A stretch of DNA of 64,000 nucleotides from JAXLQL01 sp046331625. Lineage in GTDB: Bacteria; Acidobacteriota; Terriglobia; Bryobacterales; Bryobacteraceae. The stretch spans positions 1-64,000 of the forward strand of contig JAXLQL010000014.1 of the NCBI GenBank assembly GCA_046331625.1. The letters are read 5' to 3'. Shown here one piece after another: positions 1 through 7,970 of this stretch (within the stretch, counting starts at the first letter, position 1; each line of letters starts with the position of its first letter). The notes under the pieces are model-generated. The model ran no database searches, was not told where the DNA came from, and was given only the letters and a program-made list of their open reading frames with translations. Position numbers and translations under genes: made by a program.

Positions 1-388
1 GCCCAGCGTGCGACTTCTCCGCCTTGGCCAGAGTCTCGAACCAATCGGCAATCTCGGCGAAGCCTTCCTCGCGCGCCGTCTTTGCCATGCCCGGGTACAT
101 ATCGGTGTACTCGTGCGTCTCGCCCGCGATTGCGGCTTTCAGATTCGCGGACGTGTCGCCGATCGGCAGTCCCGTGGCCGGATCGCCGACTTTCTTCAAG
201 TAGTCGAGATGGCCATGAGCGTGGCCCGTCTCGCCTTCCGCCGTGTCGCGGAACAAGCCTGCGACATCGGGAAATCCTTCCACGTCAGCTTGCTTGGCGA
301 AGTACAGATAGCGCCGGTTGGCCTGCGATTCGCCGGCAAAGGCTGCTTTCAAGTTGTCTTGCGTCTTGCTCCCTTTGAGTTCGGGCAT
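1..388 (-). CDS. Rubrerythrin (3' end outside window)
   Basis: Non-heme di-iron peroxidase that reduces hydrogen peroxide in the cytoplasm of oxygen-sensitive or microaerobic cells. The first 129 residues are visible, starting MPELKGSKTQDNLKAAF and continuing through AGESQANRRYLYFA, the ferritin-like helix of rubrerythrins with its iron-ligand Glu; a later AEGETGHAHGH stretch and a second AGETHEYTDMYPGMA repeat complete the four-helix bundle pattern. The end with any rubredoxin domain lies beyond the window, so it is not known whether this is the full or the short form. The ATG at 388 is preceded by AGGAGA about 7 nt upstream. The start lies inside the last codons of the Fur-type gene, so the two are probably one transcript, with the peroxide or iron sensor first. 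Identification is firm. Confidence 0.93.
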   Translation of the reverse strand, partial: MPELKGSKTQDNLKAAFAGESQANRRYLYFAKQADVEGFPDVAGLFRDTAEGETGHAHGHLDYLKKVGDPATGLPIGDTSANLKAAIAGETHEYTDMYPGMAKTAREEGFAEIADWFETLAKAEKSHAG

Positions 389-855
389 TGGGGTTCTCCT
401 TTTCTAGTGGATGAAGCGGAATCGGACTTGCAACGAGCGCACAGTCCATGAAATTCGATCGTAACGCGATCGCTGTTGAAATCGGACGGAAGCTTCCGCC
501 GCAGCCGTACTGGCTCCACGGCCTCGGCCGGAAGGTCGGCCACGCGCTTGCAGCGAACGCAGATGAGGTGATGATGCGGATCGAGGTTGGCGTCGAGCCG
601 GAGCGACTCGTGCAACACATTCACTTCGCGCAGGAGCCCGTGGTCCGCAAATGTCCGCACCGACTTGTACACCGTGGCCAGTGACATCGACGGGATCCGC
701 TTCTTCACCCGCTCGTACACCGCTTCGGGCGTGGGATGCTCCATCGACGACGCCAAGGCTTCGTAGATGATCAGCCGCTGATGCGTCAACGCCAGCCCAG
801 CCGCCGCGCAACGCTCACGGAAGGCCCGCATCCTTTCGGCTATCGTCTCCTGCAT
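349..855 (-). CDS. Fur/PerR-family metalloregulator
   Basis: Winged-helix transcriptional repressor sensing iron or peroxide. The DNA-binding half carries LTHQRLIIYEAL and the recognition-helix signature SLATVYKSVRTFADHGL. The metal-binding half contains DPHHHLICVRCKRVADL (regulatory His cluster plus a CxxC) and LCARC near the end, the second zinc Cys pair. About 169 residues from this start, slightly long for the family because the tail runs about 40 bp into the rubrerythrin gene. An in-frame ATG further upstream at 888 is open, but the palindrome at 873-885 falls between it and 855, so 855 (or the ATG at 831, which has AAAGG in front) is the likelier start. Location directly before rubrerythrin suggests a PerR-like peroxide response; whether it is Fur or PerR cannot be decided from motifs alone. 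Confidence 0.9.
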   Translation of the reverse strand: MQETIAERMRAFRERCAAAGLALTHQRLIIYEALASSMEHPTPEAVYERVKKRIPSMSLATVYKSVRTFADHGLLREVNVLHESLRLDANLDPHHHLICVRCKRVADLPAEAVEPVRLRRKLPSDFNSDRVTIEFHGLCARCKSDSASSTRKGEPQCPNSKGARRKTT

Positions 856-872
856 GCGAAATTCTATTAGAC

Positions 873-885
873 GATAATTATTATC
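873..885. promoter_or_regulatory. Fur/PerR-type operator palindrome
   Basis: Perfect 6-1-6 inverted repeat GATAAT-T-ATTATC, matching the NATWAT hexamer logic of Fur and PerR boxes, in an AT-rich island (attctattagacgataatt) within GC-rich DNA. It sits 18 bp upstream of the proposed regulator start, so autoregulation of the Fur-type gene and co-regulation of rubrerythrin are the natural reading. This is an inference from sequence match and position. Confidence 0.7.
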
Positions 886-891
886 CAACTG

Positions 892-2304
892 TCAAGCGCA
901 CACTTCCTTCACCGCCGCGAGCTTCGCGTCGCTCAGGTAGCCGTACCGGTTGATCCACACGCCGTGCTCCGATGCTTGCCACGCCACCGCGAGCCGCCTG
1001 CGGAAATCGCCGAGCGGCCCGTAGCCGTGCGCGAGCGCGTAGACGGGAGTCGCGCCGGCCTCGCGTTGCGCCGTCCGGATCTTGCGCGCCATCGCACGGT
1101 CGCCGGCCGGATGCGCTTCCTCGGGTTCCGGATACCGGTAGTCCGCGAGCGACGGCAGTCCCTCATGGTCCGCGATATCGAGCAGCGCCACCAACGCGCG
1201 CGTCAGAGCACGATCGCTCAGTCCCGGGTTCGCCGCGCGAATTGCGTCGCCATAGAAGCGCAGCATCACCGGCCAGTGCATGGTGTAGAGCTTCGCGCTG
1301 ATCGCCGACACGTGCCGGCCCACCCGTGCAAAGTCGAGCCCCGATACCAGTGACCACGGCGGCGGAAACGCGTTCGGCGCCAGTTGCATCCGGCCGCCGC
1401 CCGCTTCGTTCATCGCACGCCGCGCCGCCGCCAGCAACTCTTCCGCGAGAATGGCCTTGAACCGCAGCCAGTCTCCGAGCCCCGGTTCATCGGACATCGT
1501 GCGCATCAGCAGATGCCGTCCGCCATCGCGATCGGACCAGGGCTCGAGATCGGCATCGCGCAATCCGCCATGAATCTTCCGGTACAACCGCAACGCCGCC
1601 TGGCGCATCCGCTCGAAATCGAAGCCGAGCCGCTTCGCCGCCGTGGCTGCATGCGGACCGAAGTCGAGAAACACGTCATCGAGGAAATACGGCGGATACT
1701 CGGGCCAATCGAGCCTGATGCCGTCGATATCCGGATATGCGGCTACGAGATCGCGTAGCAACGCTTGCGTGTAGCCCACGATGTGCGGACTCGCCAAGCT
1801 CCCGTTGTTGGCCAGCCGCTTCTCTGGCACACGGCCATCGGGCAACTGCGGACGATCGTCTCCCACCGGACCGCCGAACTGCACGCGATACCCTGGCGGA
1901 ATCGCCGCCTGCACCTGCAGGAACACCTTCACGTGCCGCGATTGCGCTGCGCGAATGAAGCTTCGGATCGCGGCTCCGTGCTGCCGCGTCAATTCCGTGG
2001 GCGCCGCGGGCTGATAGCGAAGGCCGCGATAGAGCGAAACGTTCGGAGCGAAACTCGGCGCGGTCCGCACGAACAACTCGCGCTTGCCCCACAATGGCCG
2101 GTCAAGCAGGCGCACGCTTCCCGCGCCCGCGTCCACGGGTGGCTCACGCGATCCCGTCTTCTCATCGGCCGGCTCCATTACATAAGGAGAGGTCGTCACC
2201 GCGTTCACGCCCGCTCGGTGCACCAGATTGTCGAGCACCCGATCGATACCTTCGTTCTGAATGAACTCGGGCATCACCGTGATACCTAAGACGCGATTCG
2301 CCAT
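892..2304 (-). CDS. Putative TIM-barrel glycosidase-like protein
   Basis: 470 residues with no evident signal peptide. Features suggest a (beta/alpha)8 glycoside-hydrolase fold: an N-terminal strand RVLGITVMPEF, a helix/strand HVKVFLQVQAAIPPGYRV, and a strand-4-like IDGIRLDWPEYPPYFLDD that looks like a catalytic or substrate-binding Asp/Glu cluster. A later strand YALAHGYGPLGDFRRRL and the terminal SEHGVWINRYGYLSD resemble the closing strands of GH-A/GH13-like barrels that end in a solvent-exposed acid or aromatic. I cannot place it in a numbered family. It is divergent from the M48 gene with a 54-bp gap and lies just upstream of the Fur-type gene on the same strand. Substrate unknown. Confidence 0.6.
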   Translation of the reverse strand: MANRVLGITVMPEFIQNEGIDRVLDNLVHRAGVNAVTTSPYVMEPADEKTGSREPPVDAGAGSVRLLDRPLWGKRELFVRTAPSFAPNVSLYRGLRYQPAAPTELTRQHGAAIRSFIRAAQSRHVKVFLQVQAAIPPGYRVQFGGPVGDDRPQLPDGRVPEKRLANNGSLASPHIVGYTQALLRDLVAAYPDIDGIRLDWPEYPPYFLDDVFLDFGPHAATAAKRLGFDFERMRQAALRLYRKIHGGLRDADLEPWSDRDGGRHLLMRTMSDEPGLGDWLRFKAILAEELLAAARRAMNEAGGGRMQLAPNAFPPPWSLVSGLDFARVGRHVSAISAKLYTMHWPVMLRFYGDAIRAANPGLSDRALTRALVALLDIADHEGLPSLADYRYPEPEEAHPAGDRAMARKIRTAQREAGATPVYALAHGYGPLGDFRRRLAVAWQASEHGVWINRYGYLSDAKLAAVKEVCA

Positions 2305-2358
2305 CGATTGAGGTTACTGCATGAGTGCGCGCGGCGCGGCGGGAGCCGATGGAAGAGG

Positions 2359-4185
2359 ATGAGCTTCACCACGGCTTGGCTGATCCCGCGCGTGGGTTTC
2401 TGGTTGCTGTGGACGGTGTGGCTCTTTCTTGCCCGGCAGTGGGAGATTACGGGAGCCGCGCTCTTTCTGCCGCCGCTGGCGGTAGTTGCGATCGGATCGC
2501 GTTGGGCGCCCAACCCGCTCGACACTCCGAATGCCCTGCTGTGCAAAGGCGCAGCCGCATCATGCCTCATTGCGGGCTTCGTAGATGTGCTGTCTCTCCA
2601 GCCGGGCACACCGATTTTCCTGCTCGTCCCGGTGGGCTTGATTTCCATTGCGATTCTCACGCTGCGCGGCTTCGGCAACCGTAGAGTGCAGGTCACCGGT
2701 GGCGATCTCTTCCAGGCCGTGGGTCGCATCGCTTCGCATGCCGGGATCAAACAACCTCGGCTGATCGTGTTTTCTTCGCCGAGGCCCGCCGCCTTCGCCG
2801 CTCGAAGTGGCGCGGTGCTTCTCAGTGAGCCCCTGCTCCACTTGCTCTCCCGCCGCGAGACGGAAGCCGTCATGGCGCACGAGGTGTCGCATTTGCGCCC
2901 GGCCAACTTCCGCGCCATGGTCGCGCTCCCGCTCGTACCCGCGGCGATCGTCGTGCTGAATGGCTTCTCCGGTGGCGCGCTGTGGTGCGCGCCACTGATT
3001 CCGGCCGCCGCCGCGCTGCTCTGGACCTTCCTGCGCCGCCGCCAGGAATTCGAGGCGGACGCCGCGGCCGTAGCCAACACCGGTGACGCCGAAGCGCTGA
3101 TCACCGCGCTCACCCGGATCGCGAGCGCGAGCGGGCTCCCGCTCGAATGGAATCCACTCGCCGCATTGTGCATCGGCCATCCGCCGATTCTGGCCCGCTT
3201 TCGCCGCATCGCGCGGCAGGCGAACATTGCCCAGGAGCGGCTCCGCGCCATCATCGCCTCGGCTGGCGCCTGCAACGAGGAAGGCTATGCATCGCCGCTC
3301 GTGCGTGAAGACTCCGCTGGCCTCTATCAGGAGTACGCACGCCGCGTTGGCCTGCAGCTTCTCGCGTGGCAGATCGCGGAACCCGCGGCAGCCGGAATCG
3401 CCGCCGGGGCCGTGGCGATTCTCTACCAACCACCCTTCGTGTCTTTGCTGGTCGTGGCGATCGCAGCCGGAATGGCGATTCGCGTCGCCGGGCACGATCT
3501 CATTTCCGGCATCGAGCGTCAACGCCTGCGCAATCGCCTGGGAATCCCGCCTCGGGACGCGCGGTTCGCCGCGCTGGCACTGGCCGAAGAACCGCGCCTC
3601 TATGACGGCGGCTATCACTACGACCTCGGATTCGTGTCCACCGCCGCGAACCTCGAGTTCCAGGGGAGCCGCTGCGCATTCGCCATTTCGCCGGCGCAGG
3701 TTCGGCGTATCTGGCTTGCACCCGGACCGCGTCACTTTCTCCCGCGTTACGTCGTGTGCGTCGAGTACGTGGACCGCGAGGGCTCGGCGGTGATCTCGTT
3801 ACAGCCGCTCGATCGCTGGTTTTGGCCAGCGACAACCAACGCCGCAACCCGTCTGCTGAGCTCGCTGCAACAGTGGGCCGGACACCACGGCGACTTCCCT
3901 GCGCCCGCGGACAGCCCGCCTCGCGTTCAGGGGACTGCGGTCGATCCGCTTCCCACGGCGATGGTTTGGAAATCGGTGTACTATTCGGCGAGCGTCGCGC
4001 TCGCCGCCGCTTGGGTCTTCCAACTCTCCGTGCTGCGCGACCCAAGCGCACTCTATCAAGCATTCATCGCCCCCGTCGTCGCAGGCGCACTCGCGCTCTT
4101 CGGTTTCCTTCCGCACCTGCGGCTCACTCGTGCCGCTTCGCCACACAACGGTGCGCCGAGCCAAGCCGCGCCAGAACCCGAGTAG
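2359..4185 (+). CDS. M48-family membrane metallopeptidase
   Basis: Integral-membrane zinc protease of the HtpX/Ste24 type, about 608 residues, twice the length of HtpX. Membrane segments include WLIPRVGFWLLWTVWLFLA near the N-terminus, a pair around VALPLVPAAIVVLNGFSG and LIPAAAALLWTFL, and more hydrophobic stretches in the C-terminal half. The zinc motif HEVSH is near residue 174 and the third ligand motif RRRQEFEADAAAV near residue 229, the normal M48 spacing. The C-terminal 300 residues hold further membrane segments and a soluble domain I do not recognise. The open frame extends upstream to a TTG at 2308, but ATG 2359 gives a proper membrane N-terminus. Probably membrane-protein quality control; substrate unknown. 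Confidence 0.85.
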   Translation: MSFTTAWLIPRVGFWLLWTVWLFLARQWEITGAALFLPPLAVVAIGSRWAPNPLDTPNALLCKGAAASCLIAGFVDVLSLQPGTPIFLLVPVGLISIAILTLRGFGNRRVQVTGGDLFQAVGRIASHAGIKQPRLIVFSSPRPAAFAARSGAVLLSEPLLHLLSRRETEAVMAHEVSHLRPANFRAMVALPLVPAAIVVLNGFSGGALWCAPLIPAAAALLWTFLRRRQEFEADAAAVANTGDAEALITALTRIASASGLPLEWNPLAALCIGHPPILARFRRIARQANIAQERLRAIIASAGACNEEGYASPLVREDSAGLYQEYARRVGLQLLAWQIAEPAAAGIAAGAVAILYQPPFVSLLVVAIAAGMAIRVAGHDLISGIERQRLRNRLGIPPRDARFAALALAEEPRLYDGGYHYDLGFVSTAANLEFQGSRCAFAISPAQVRRIWLAPGPRHFLPRYVVCVEYVDREGSAVISLQPLDRWFWPATTNAATRLLSSLQQWAGHHGDFPAPADSPPRVQGTAVDPLPTAMVWKSVYYSASVALAAAWVFQLSVLRDPSALYQAFIAPVVAGALALFGFLPHLRLTRAASPHNGAPSQAAPEPE

Positions 4186-4203
4186 CAGCGGCGGAACCTG
4201 GAG

Positions 4204-4614
4204 CTATCCCGGATAGCGCCCCGACAACGCAAGCAATCTGCGTTCCGCGACACGATCAGGGTCATTCAAGCGTAATAGCCGCGCGGTAGTTGTTCCGGCG
4301 TCCGTAAGACCGAGTATCTCGCCTTCCTCGAGGCGAAAATGGACCCTCCGAGAGTCCTGCCGCGGATGGAATAGTCTCGTCAGTGCTCCACCTTGGCTTA
4401 CGCTCGCGACGTCGCTACCTTTGCGTGCGTTACACCTTATGCAAGCAAGAGCGAGGTTCGCTGCCTGCGTCCGGCCTCCATGCTTGCGGCTGATGATGTG
4501 ATCAATGTGGTGGGATGTCGCGGCATCATCTTCGTGCAGAAGGCAATACTCGCAACGATGCCGTGCCCGTTCGGCCACGAGCCGCCGCAGCGCGGCCGGA
4601 ACGTCACTCGCCAC
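4204..4614 (-). CDS. HNH endonuclease
   Basis: 136-residue protein with the complete HNH/zinc motif: CEYC near residue 21, SHHIDHIISRKHGG (the first H pair), NLALACIRCNARKG (Asn plus second CxxC and the KG typical of the McrA-like subgroup). The C-terminal half, with RLFHPRQDSRRVHFRLEEG and TDAGTTTARLLRLND, is the usual extension of stand-alone HNH proteins in cyanobacteria and acidobacteria. It overlaps the end of the small gene at 4604-4852 by 11 bp and is translated after it. The role of such pairs is not established; toxin-antitoxin, mobile-element homing and defence have all been suggested for HNH proteins in general. Confidence 0.88.
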   Translation of the reverse strand: MASDVPAALRRLVAERARHRCEYCLLHEDDAATSHHIDHIISRKHGGRTQAANLALACIRCNARKGSDVASVSQGGALTRLFHPRQDSRRVHFRLEEGEILGLTDAGTTTARLLRLNDPDRVAERRLLALSGRYPG

Positions 4615-4852
4615 GAAGCTCCTTCAATCGAAGCCGGGCCCGCGCCTTCGCCATGATCATGAAGTGTTCCAAACGCAGATACTCTTCGAGTTCTTCAGCA
4701 TCCTCGGAAGAGATGCTCCCATCGCGCTGGCGGTCGATCAAGTACTCCACCCGCCGCTGCGTTCCTTCCGAAGAACGGAACGATGCCAAGCTCGCGGGAG
4801 TCGTTCCGCTGGCAAGGAAATCCAGAATCTCGTCATAGACTGCGGCCTTCAT
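4604..4852 (-). CDS. Small protein paired with HNH endonuclease
   Basis: 82 residues beginning MKAAVYDEILDFLASGTTP and ending in a basic tail, KARARLRLKELRGE. The body, with EGTQRRVEYLIDRQRDGSIS and AEELEEYLRLEHFMIMA, is predicted as amphipathic helices. I recall similar small proteins being found directly upstream of HNH nucleases in other bacteria. The 11-bp overlap with the nuclease gene implies translational coupling. It may be an antitoxin-like partner or a targeting subunit; nothing in the sequence decides this. Confidence 0.7.
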   Translation of the reverse strand: MKAAVYDEILDFLASGTTPASLASFRSSEGTQRRVEYLIDRQRDGSISSEDAEELEEYLRLEHFMIMAKARARLRLKELRGE

Positions 4853-4957
4853 TTACCTAACAGGATACCGCCTCCCAAGCCGCCGGCACGGCCTGGGTGA
4901 CACGCCAGGGGCTCGCAAACCCTTACCCTCATCCAGCTCCCCGACTACAATCTAAGG

Positions 4958-6505
4958 ATGCTTCGCATCGTCGCCTCGTTGCTTCTCGCATCCGCGCTCT
5001 TCGCGCAGTCCCCCGCTGCGCGCATCAAAATCGATACCGATCGCGTCATCGGCGAGGTCCACCCGCATATCTTCGGCAACTTCGCCGAACATCTCGGCCG
5101 ATGCATCTACGGCGGAATCTACGAGCCCGGCTCCGCGCTCTCTGATTCGAACGGCTATCGCAAGGACGTGATGGAAGCCATCAAGGGCCTCGGCGTGACG
5201 CTGCTGCGCTGGCCGGGCGGCAACTTCGTCTCGGGCTACAACTGGAAAGACGGCATCGGACCACGCAACCTCCGCCCGGTCCGCCCCGAAGGCGCGTGGG
5301 GAGCCCTCGAGCCCAACACGTTCGGCACTGACGAGTTCCTGCAGTATTCGGAGAAGATCGGCGTCGAGCCCTACGTCTGCATCAACGCCGGACTCGGCAC
5401 CGTGGAAGAAGCGCGCCAGTGGATCGAGTACACCAACGAATCGCGCGACACCTACTGGGCCCAGCAGCGCCGTAAGAACGGCCGCGACAAGCCCTACAAC
5501 GTAAAGTACTGGGGCCTCGGCAACGAGATTGACGGACCGTGGCAGCTCGGACACAAGAACGCCGAAGACTATGTGAAGTTCGCGCTCGAAGCCGCCAAGG
5601 CGATGCGCCGCGTGGACCCCGGCATCAAACTCATCGCCAGCGGCTCGAGCAATTTCCGCGCGGGCTCGGATTGGATCGGCTGGAATCGCAAGGTGCTCGA
5701 TGGCTTGGCCGGTGAGATCGACTATATCTCGCTCCACACCTACATCGGCAACCGCGCGAACGACTTCGAGCAGTTTCTCTCCGTCTCTCAGGACATCGAT
5801 CATCGCATCGAAGTGGTGGAAGGGCTCATCCGCGCCACGCAGTCCGGGCGTCAGAATCCGCGGCCCATCGCCATCGCTTATGACGAATGGAACGTCTGGT
5901 ATCGCGCCCGCGGAACCAGCGAACACGCCACCGGCGCCACGCGCCTCGAGGAGATCTACAACTATGAAGACGCGCTCGCCATGGGCATGTTCTTCAACTC
6001 GTTCCTGCGCCACGCCAACATCGTCAAGATGGCCAACCTGGCGCAGATCGTCAACGTGATCGCGCCGATCTTCACCAACGAGAAGGGCCTTTTCCTGCAG
6101 CCGATCTACTTTCCCATTGCCGAGTATGCAAAGCAGCGCGGCAACCACTCGCTCGATGTCTGGGTTTCTTCGCCAACTTATCAACCCGCCAATCGCGCAC
6201 CGCTCCAGTATCTCGACACGTCGGCCACCTACGACAAAGCATCGGGAACCGTGTTCCTCAACGTGCTCAACCGGAGCCCGAAGTCCGATATCACCGCGCG
6301 GATCGAAAACGCATCCGGCCAACTCGACGCCAAGGCCGATGTTTGGGAGATGAACCATCCGGATCTCAAGGCCGTTCACACGTTCGGCGACGACCGCAAG
6401 GTAAGGCCGGCGATGCGTACGGCGAGTCTGGCGCTCAACGCGAACTCGGCCACTTATACGTTCCCGAAACAGTCGTTGACGATACTGAAGCTCCGCGTGA
6501 AGTAA
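4958..6505 (+). CDS. GH51 alpha-N-arabinofuranosidase, secreted
   Basis: Releases terminal L-arabinofuranose from arabinan or arabinoxylan by a retaining mechanism. 515 residues with a signal peptide (MLRIVASLLLASALFAQS). The GH51 N-terminal barrel start is clear: INTDRVIGEVHPHIFGNFAEHLGRCIYGG-type residues 25-55, followed by LLRWPGGNFVSGYNWKDGIG. The acid/base is E190 in WGLGNEIDGPW and the nucleophile E310 in AYDEWNVWYR, both in their expected contexts. The C-terminal beta-sandwich ends in QSLTILKLRVK. Length matches the family. Monocistronic as far as visible. Note that the family motif quoted above is read directly from this gene with residues K-I-D-T-D-R-V-I at its start. Confidence 0.93.
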   Translation: MLRIVASLLLASALFAQSPAARIKIDTDRVIGEVHPHIFGNFAEHLGRCIYGGIYEPGSALSDSNGYRKDVMEAIKGLGVTLLRWPGGNFVSGYNWKDGIGPRNLRPVRPEGAWGALEPNTFGTDEFLQYSEKIGVEPYVCINAGLGTVEEARQWIEYTNESRDTYWAQQRRKNGRDKPYNVKYWGLGNEIDGPWQLGHKNAEDYVKFALEAAKAMRRVDPGIKLIASGSSNFRAGSDWIGWNRKVLDGLAGEIDYISLHTYIGNRANDFEQFLSVSQDIDHRIEVVEGLIRATQSGRQNPRPIAIAYDEWNVWYRARGTSEHATGATRLEEIYNYEDALAMGMFFNSFLRHANIVKMANLAQIVNVIAPIFTNEKGLFLQPIYFPIAEYAKQRGNHSLDVWVSSPTYQPANRAPLQYLDTSATYDKASGTVFLNVLNRSPKSDITARIENASGQLDAKADVWEMNHPDLKAVHTFGDDRKVRPAMRTASLALNANSATYTFPKQSLTILKLRVK

Positions 6506-6784
6506 CGGCCTTTCTCGCCCGCGCCGGCAGGTTCTGGCAGCGGGTGGCAAAGAATCCCGCTTCAGGGACGAGCAACGAAGTATGCGGACACAAACCCCAG
6601 CCGGCCGGACGTTGCGGCGGCATGGGGCCATCTGCTTCGTTGTGACTCCTTCGAGATGGCCCGCATTGCGCCACATCCTAAACATGGGCGCTCGCAACCT
6701 GGTCCACGCGAGTTTAACCACGGCCGCCGGGACCAGGGCTATGATGGAAGCGTGAACGGTGGCGAGCCCGAGGGCGTGGACTCG

Positions 6785-6949
6785 ATGGATCTCGTGATCG
6801 AGGCCTACAAAAAACACGTGGACCAGAGTCTGCTCGACGAATGTTTGAAGCGCACGGTGGAAGAGCGGATACGCGCGCTCGAAGAGTTCGATGCGTTTCG
6901 AGAAGAGTTGCAGGCCGGAGTGAAGAGGACCGTTGACCAAATTCGGTGA
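6785..6949 (+). CDS. Small protein upstream of nucleotidyltransferase-like gene
   Basis: 54 residues starting MDLVIEAYKKHVDQSLLDE and continuing LKRTVEERIRALEEFDAFREEL, an all-helical charged protein. Small proteins of this shape are common immediately upstream of nucleotidyltransferase-fold genes (as recalled; not checked). The frame is open further upstream, with GTG 6752 and ATG 6656 as alternatives, but the family start is normally at the MDLVIEAY Met. The stop overlaps the next gene by 17 bp, so the pair is probably co-translated. Likely the antitoxin or binding partner in a two-gene module. Confidence 0.65.
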   Translation: MDLVIEAYKKHVDQSLLDECLKRTVEERIRALEEFDAFREELQAGVKRTVDQIR

Positions 6950-7418
6950 GCTCGTGCGCACGCTCGCCAGCGGAAGCGTCGACTTCATCATCGTCGGCGG
7001 CGTTGCCGCGGCGGCGCACGGATCCGCACGCGCGACTCAGGACCTGGACGTCGTCTATCGGCGCGGAATAGACAATCTGGCTGCGCTGGCCGCGGCGTTG
7101 GCTCCGCTCGATCCCTGTCTGAGAGGCGCGCCACCTGGTTTGCCTTTCCACCTGGACGTGGCAACGCTTCGGGCGGGTTTGAACTTCACGCTCACTACCA
7201 ACCTGGGATGGCTGGATCTTCTGGGAGAGATCGCTGGCGGTGGCGGATACGAGGACTTGTTGCCGCATTCCATCGAAGTCGAGGCGTTCGGGGTCACCTG
7301 TCGCGTGCTGGACGTGGATGCCCTGATCCGCGCGAAACGGGCCGCTGGGCGGCCCAAGGATCTCGAGGTGATCGCCGAACTCGAGAGCTTGCGGCAGCGG
7401 AGAGCAGCGCGAGCGTAG
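6933..7418 (+). CDS. Nucleotidyltransferase-fold protein
   Basis: 161 residues. The motif VDFIIVGGVAAAAHGSARATQDLDVVY is the hG-GSx-DxD core of the nucleotidyltransferase superfamily as seen in small AbiEii/MNT-like proteins; in the visible form the Gly-Gly, Ser and the Asp-x-Asp (DLDVVY) are all present. The second half (VRVLDVDALIRAKRAAGRPKDLEVIAELE-like residues, positions 125-155) matches the usual C-terminal helix with KDL. The likely start is TTG 6933 (TKFGELVRTL). It follows the small helical protein with a 17-bp overlap. Function may be nucleotide transfer to RNA or protein in a toxin-antitoxin-like pair; substrate unknown. Confidence 0.75.
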   Translation: MTKFGELVRTLASGSVDFIIVGGVAAAAHGSARATQDLDVVYRRGIDNLAALAAALAPLDPCLRGAPPGLPFHLDVATLRAGLNFTLTTNLGWLDLLGEIAGGGGYEDLLPHSIEVEAFGVTCRVLDVDALIRAKRAAGRPKDLEVIAELESLRQRRAARA

Positions 7419-7494
7419 ACTGGTCAGGCTCGACGCGGCCCGCCGCATGATTGCGGGAACCCCCCGCCATGGCGTAGCGTATCTTGATTAGGGA

Positions 7495-7947
7495 ATGCCA
7501 TTCTGTACCCAATGCGGCGCCGAGGTAAGAGACACGGCGAAGTTCTGCGGCGCCTGTGGAGCCAGCCAGCCCGCCGGCGCGCAATCGCAGTTCCCGGGTC
7601 CGGAGATGAGCCCCAGGACCTCCGCGATGCTCTGCTACGTTCCCGTGCTCGGCTGGATCGCCAGCGTCATCGTGCTCGCCTCACACCGCTTCCGCGGCGA
7701 TAACGCGGTCCGCTTCCACGCCTTCCAAGGGCTCTACCTGTTCATCTGCTGGCTCCTGCTCAACGGCAACTGGGGACTGTTCGACATCATCCGTTGGCAC
7801 GGGCTCCGATTCCACTTCAACCTCGGCGGCGTCATCACCGCCGTGTTCTGGGGCATCTCCATCTTCATGATGGTCAAGACCAGCCAGAACGAGCGCTTCC
7901 ATCTGCCGCTGCTTGGCGAATGGGCCGAGCGGTCGCTTGCCCGCTAG
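7495..7947 (+). CDS. Zinc-ribbon, DUF4870-like membrane protein
   Basis: 150 residues. The N-terminus is a compact zinc ribbon, CTQCG and CGACG at residues 4-23. A linker then leads to SAMLCYVPVLGWIASVIVLAS, the conserved beginning of the DUF4870/Tic20-like four-helix membrane domain, followed by NAVRFHAFQGLYLFICWLLL and a last helix VITAVFWGISIFMMVKTS. The FHAFQGL segment between the second and third helix is characteristic. Membrane location is clear; function of the family is unknown. It is convergent with the NO reductase gene. Confidence 0.8.
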   Translation: MPFCTQCGAEVRDTAKFCGACGASQPAGAQSQFPGPEMSPRTSAMLCYVPVLGWIASVIVLASHRFRGDNAVRFHAFQGLYLFICWLLLNGNWGLFDIIRWHGLRFHFNLGGVITAVFWGISIFMMVKTSQNERFHLPLLGEWAERSLAR

Positions 7948-7970
7948 GCCCGGCCCATCCTCCTCACGCG

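Noticed and set aside
2560..3735. Minus-strand open frame inside the M48 peptidase gene
   Set aside because: Same reason: reverse reading of a GC-rich gene, with low-complexity Arg-rich sequence.
4952..6991. Very long open frame (679 codons) on the minus strand over the GH51 gene
   Set aside because: It is antisense to a well-supported enzyme and has the composition expected from GC3-rich codons read in reverse; no motif is recognisable.
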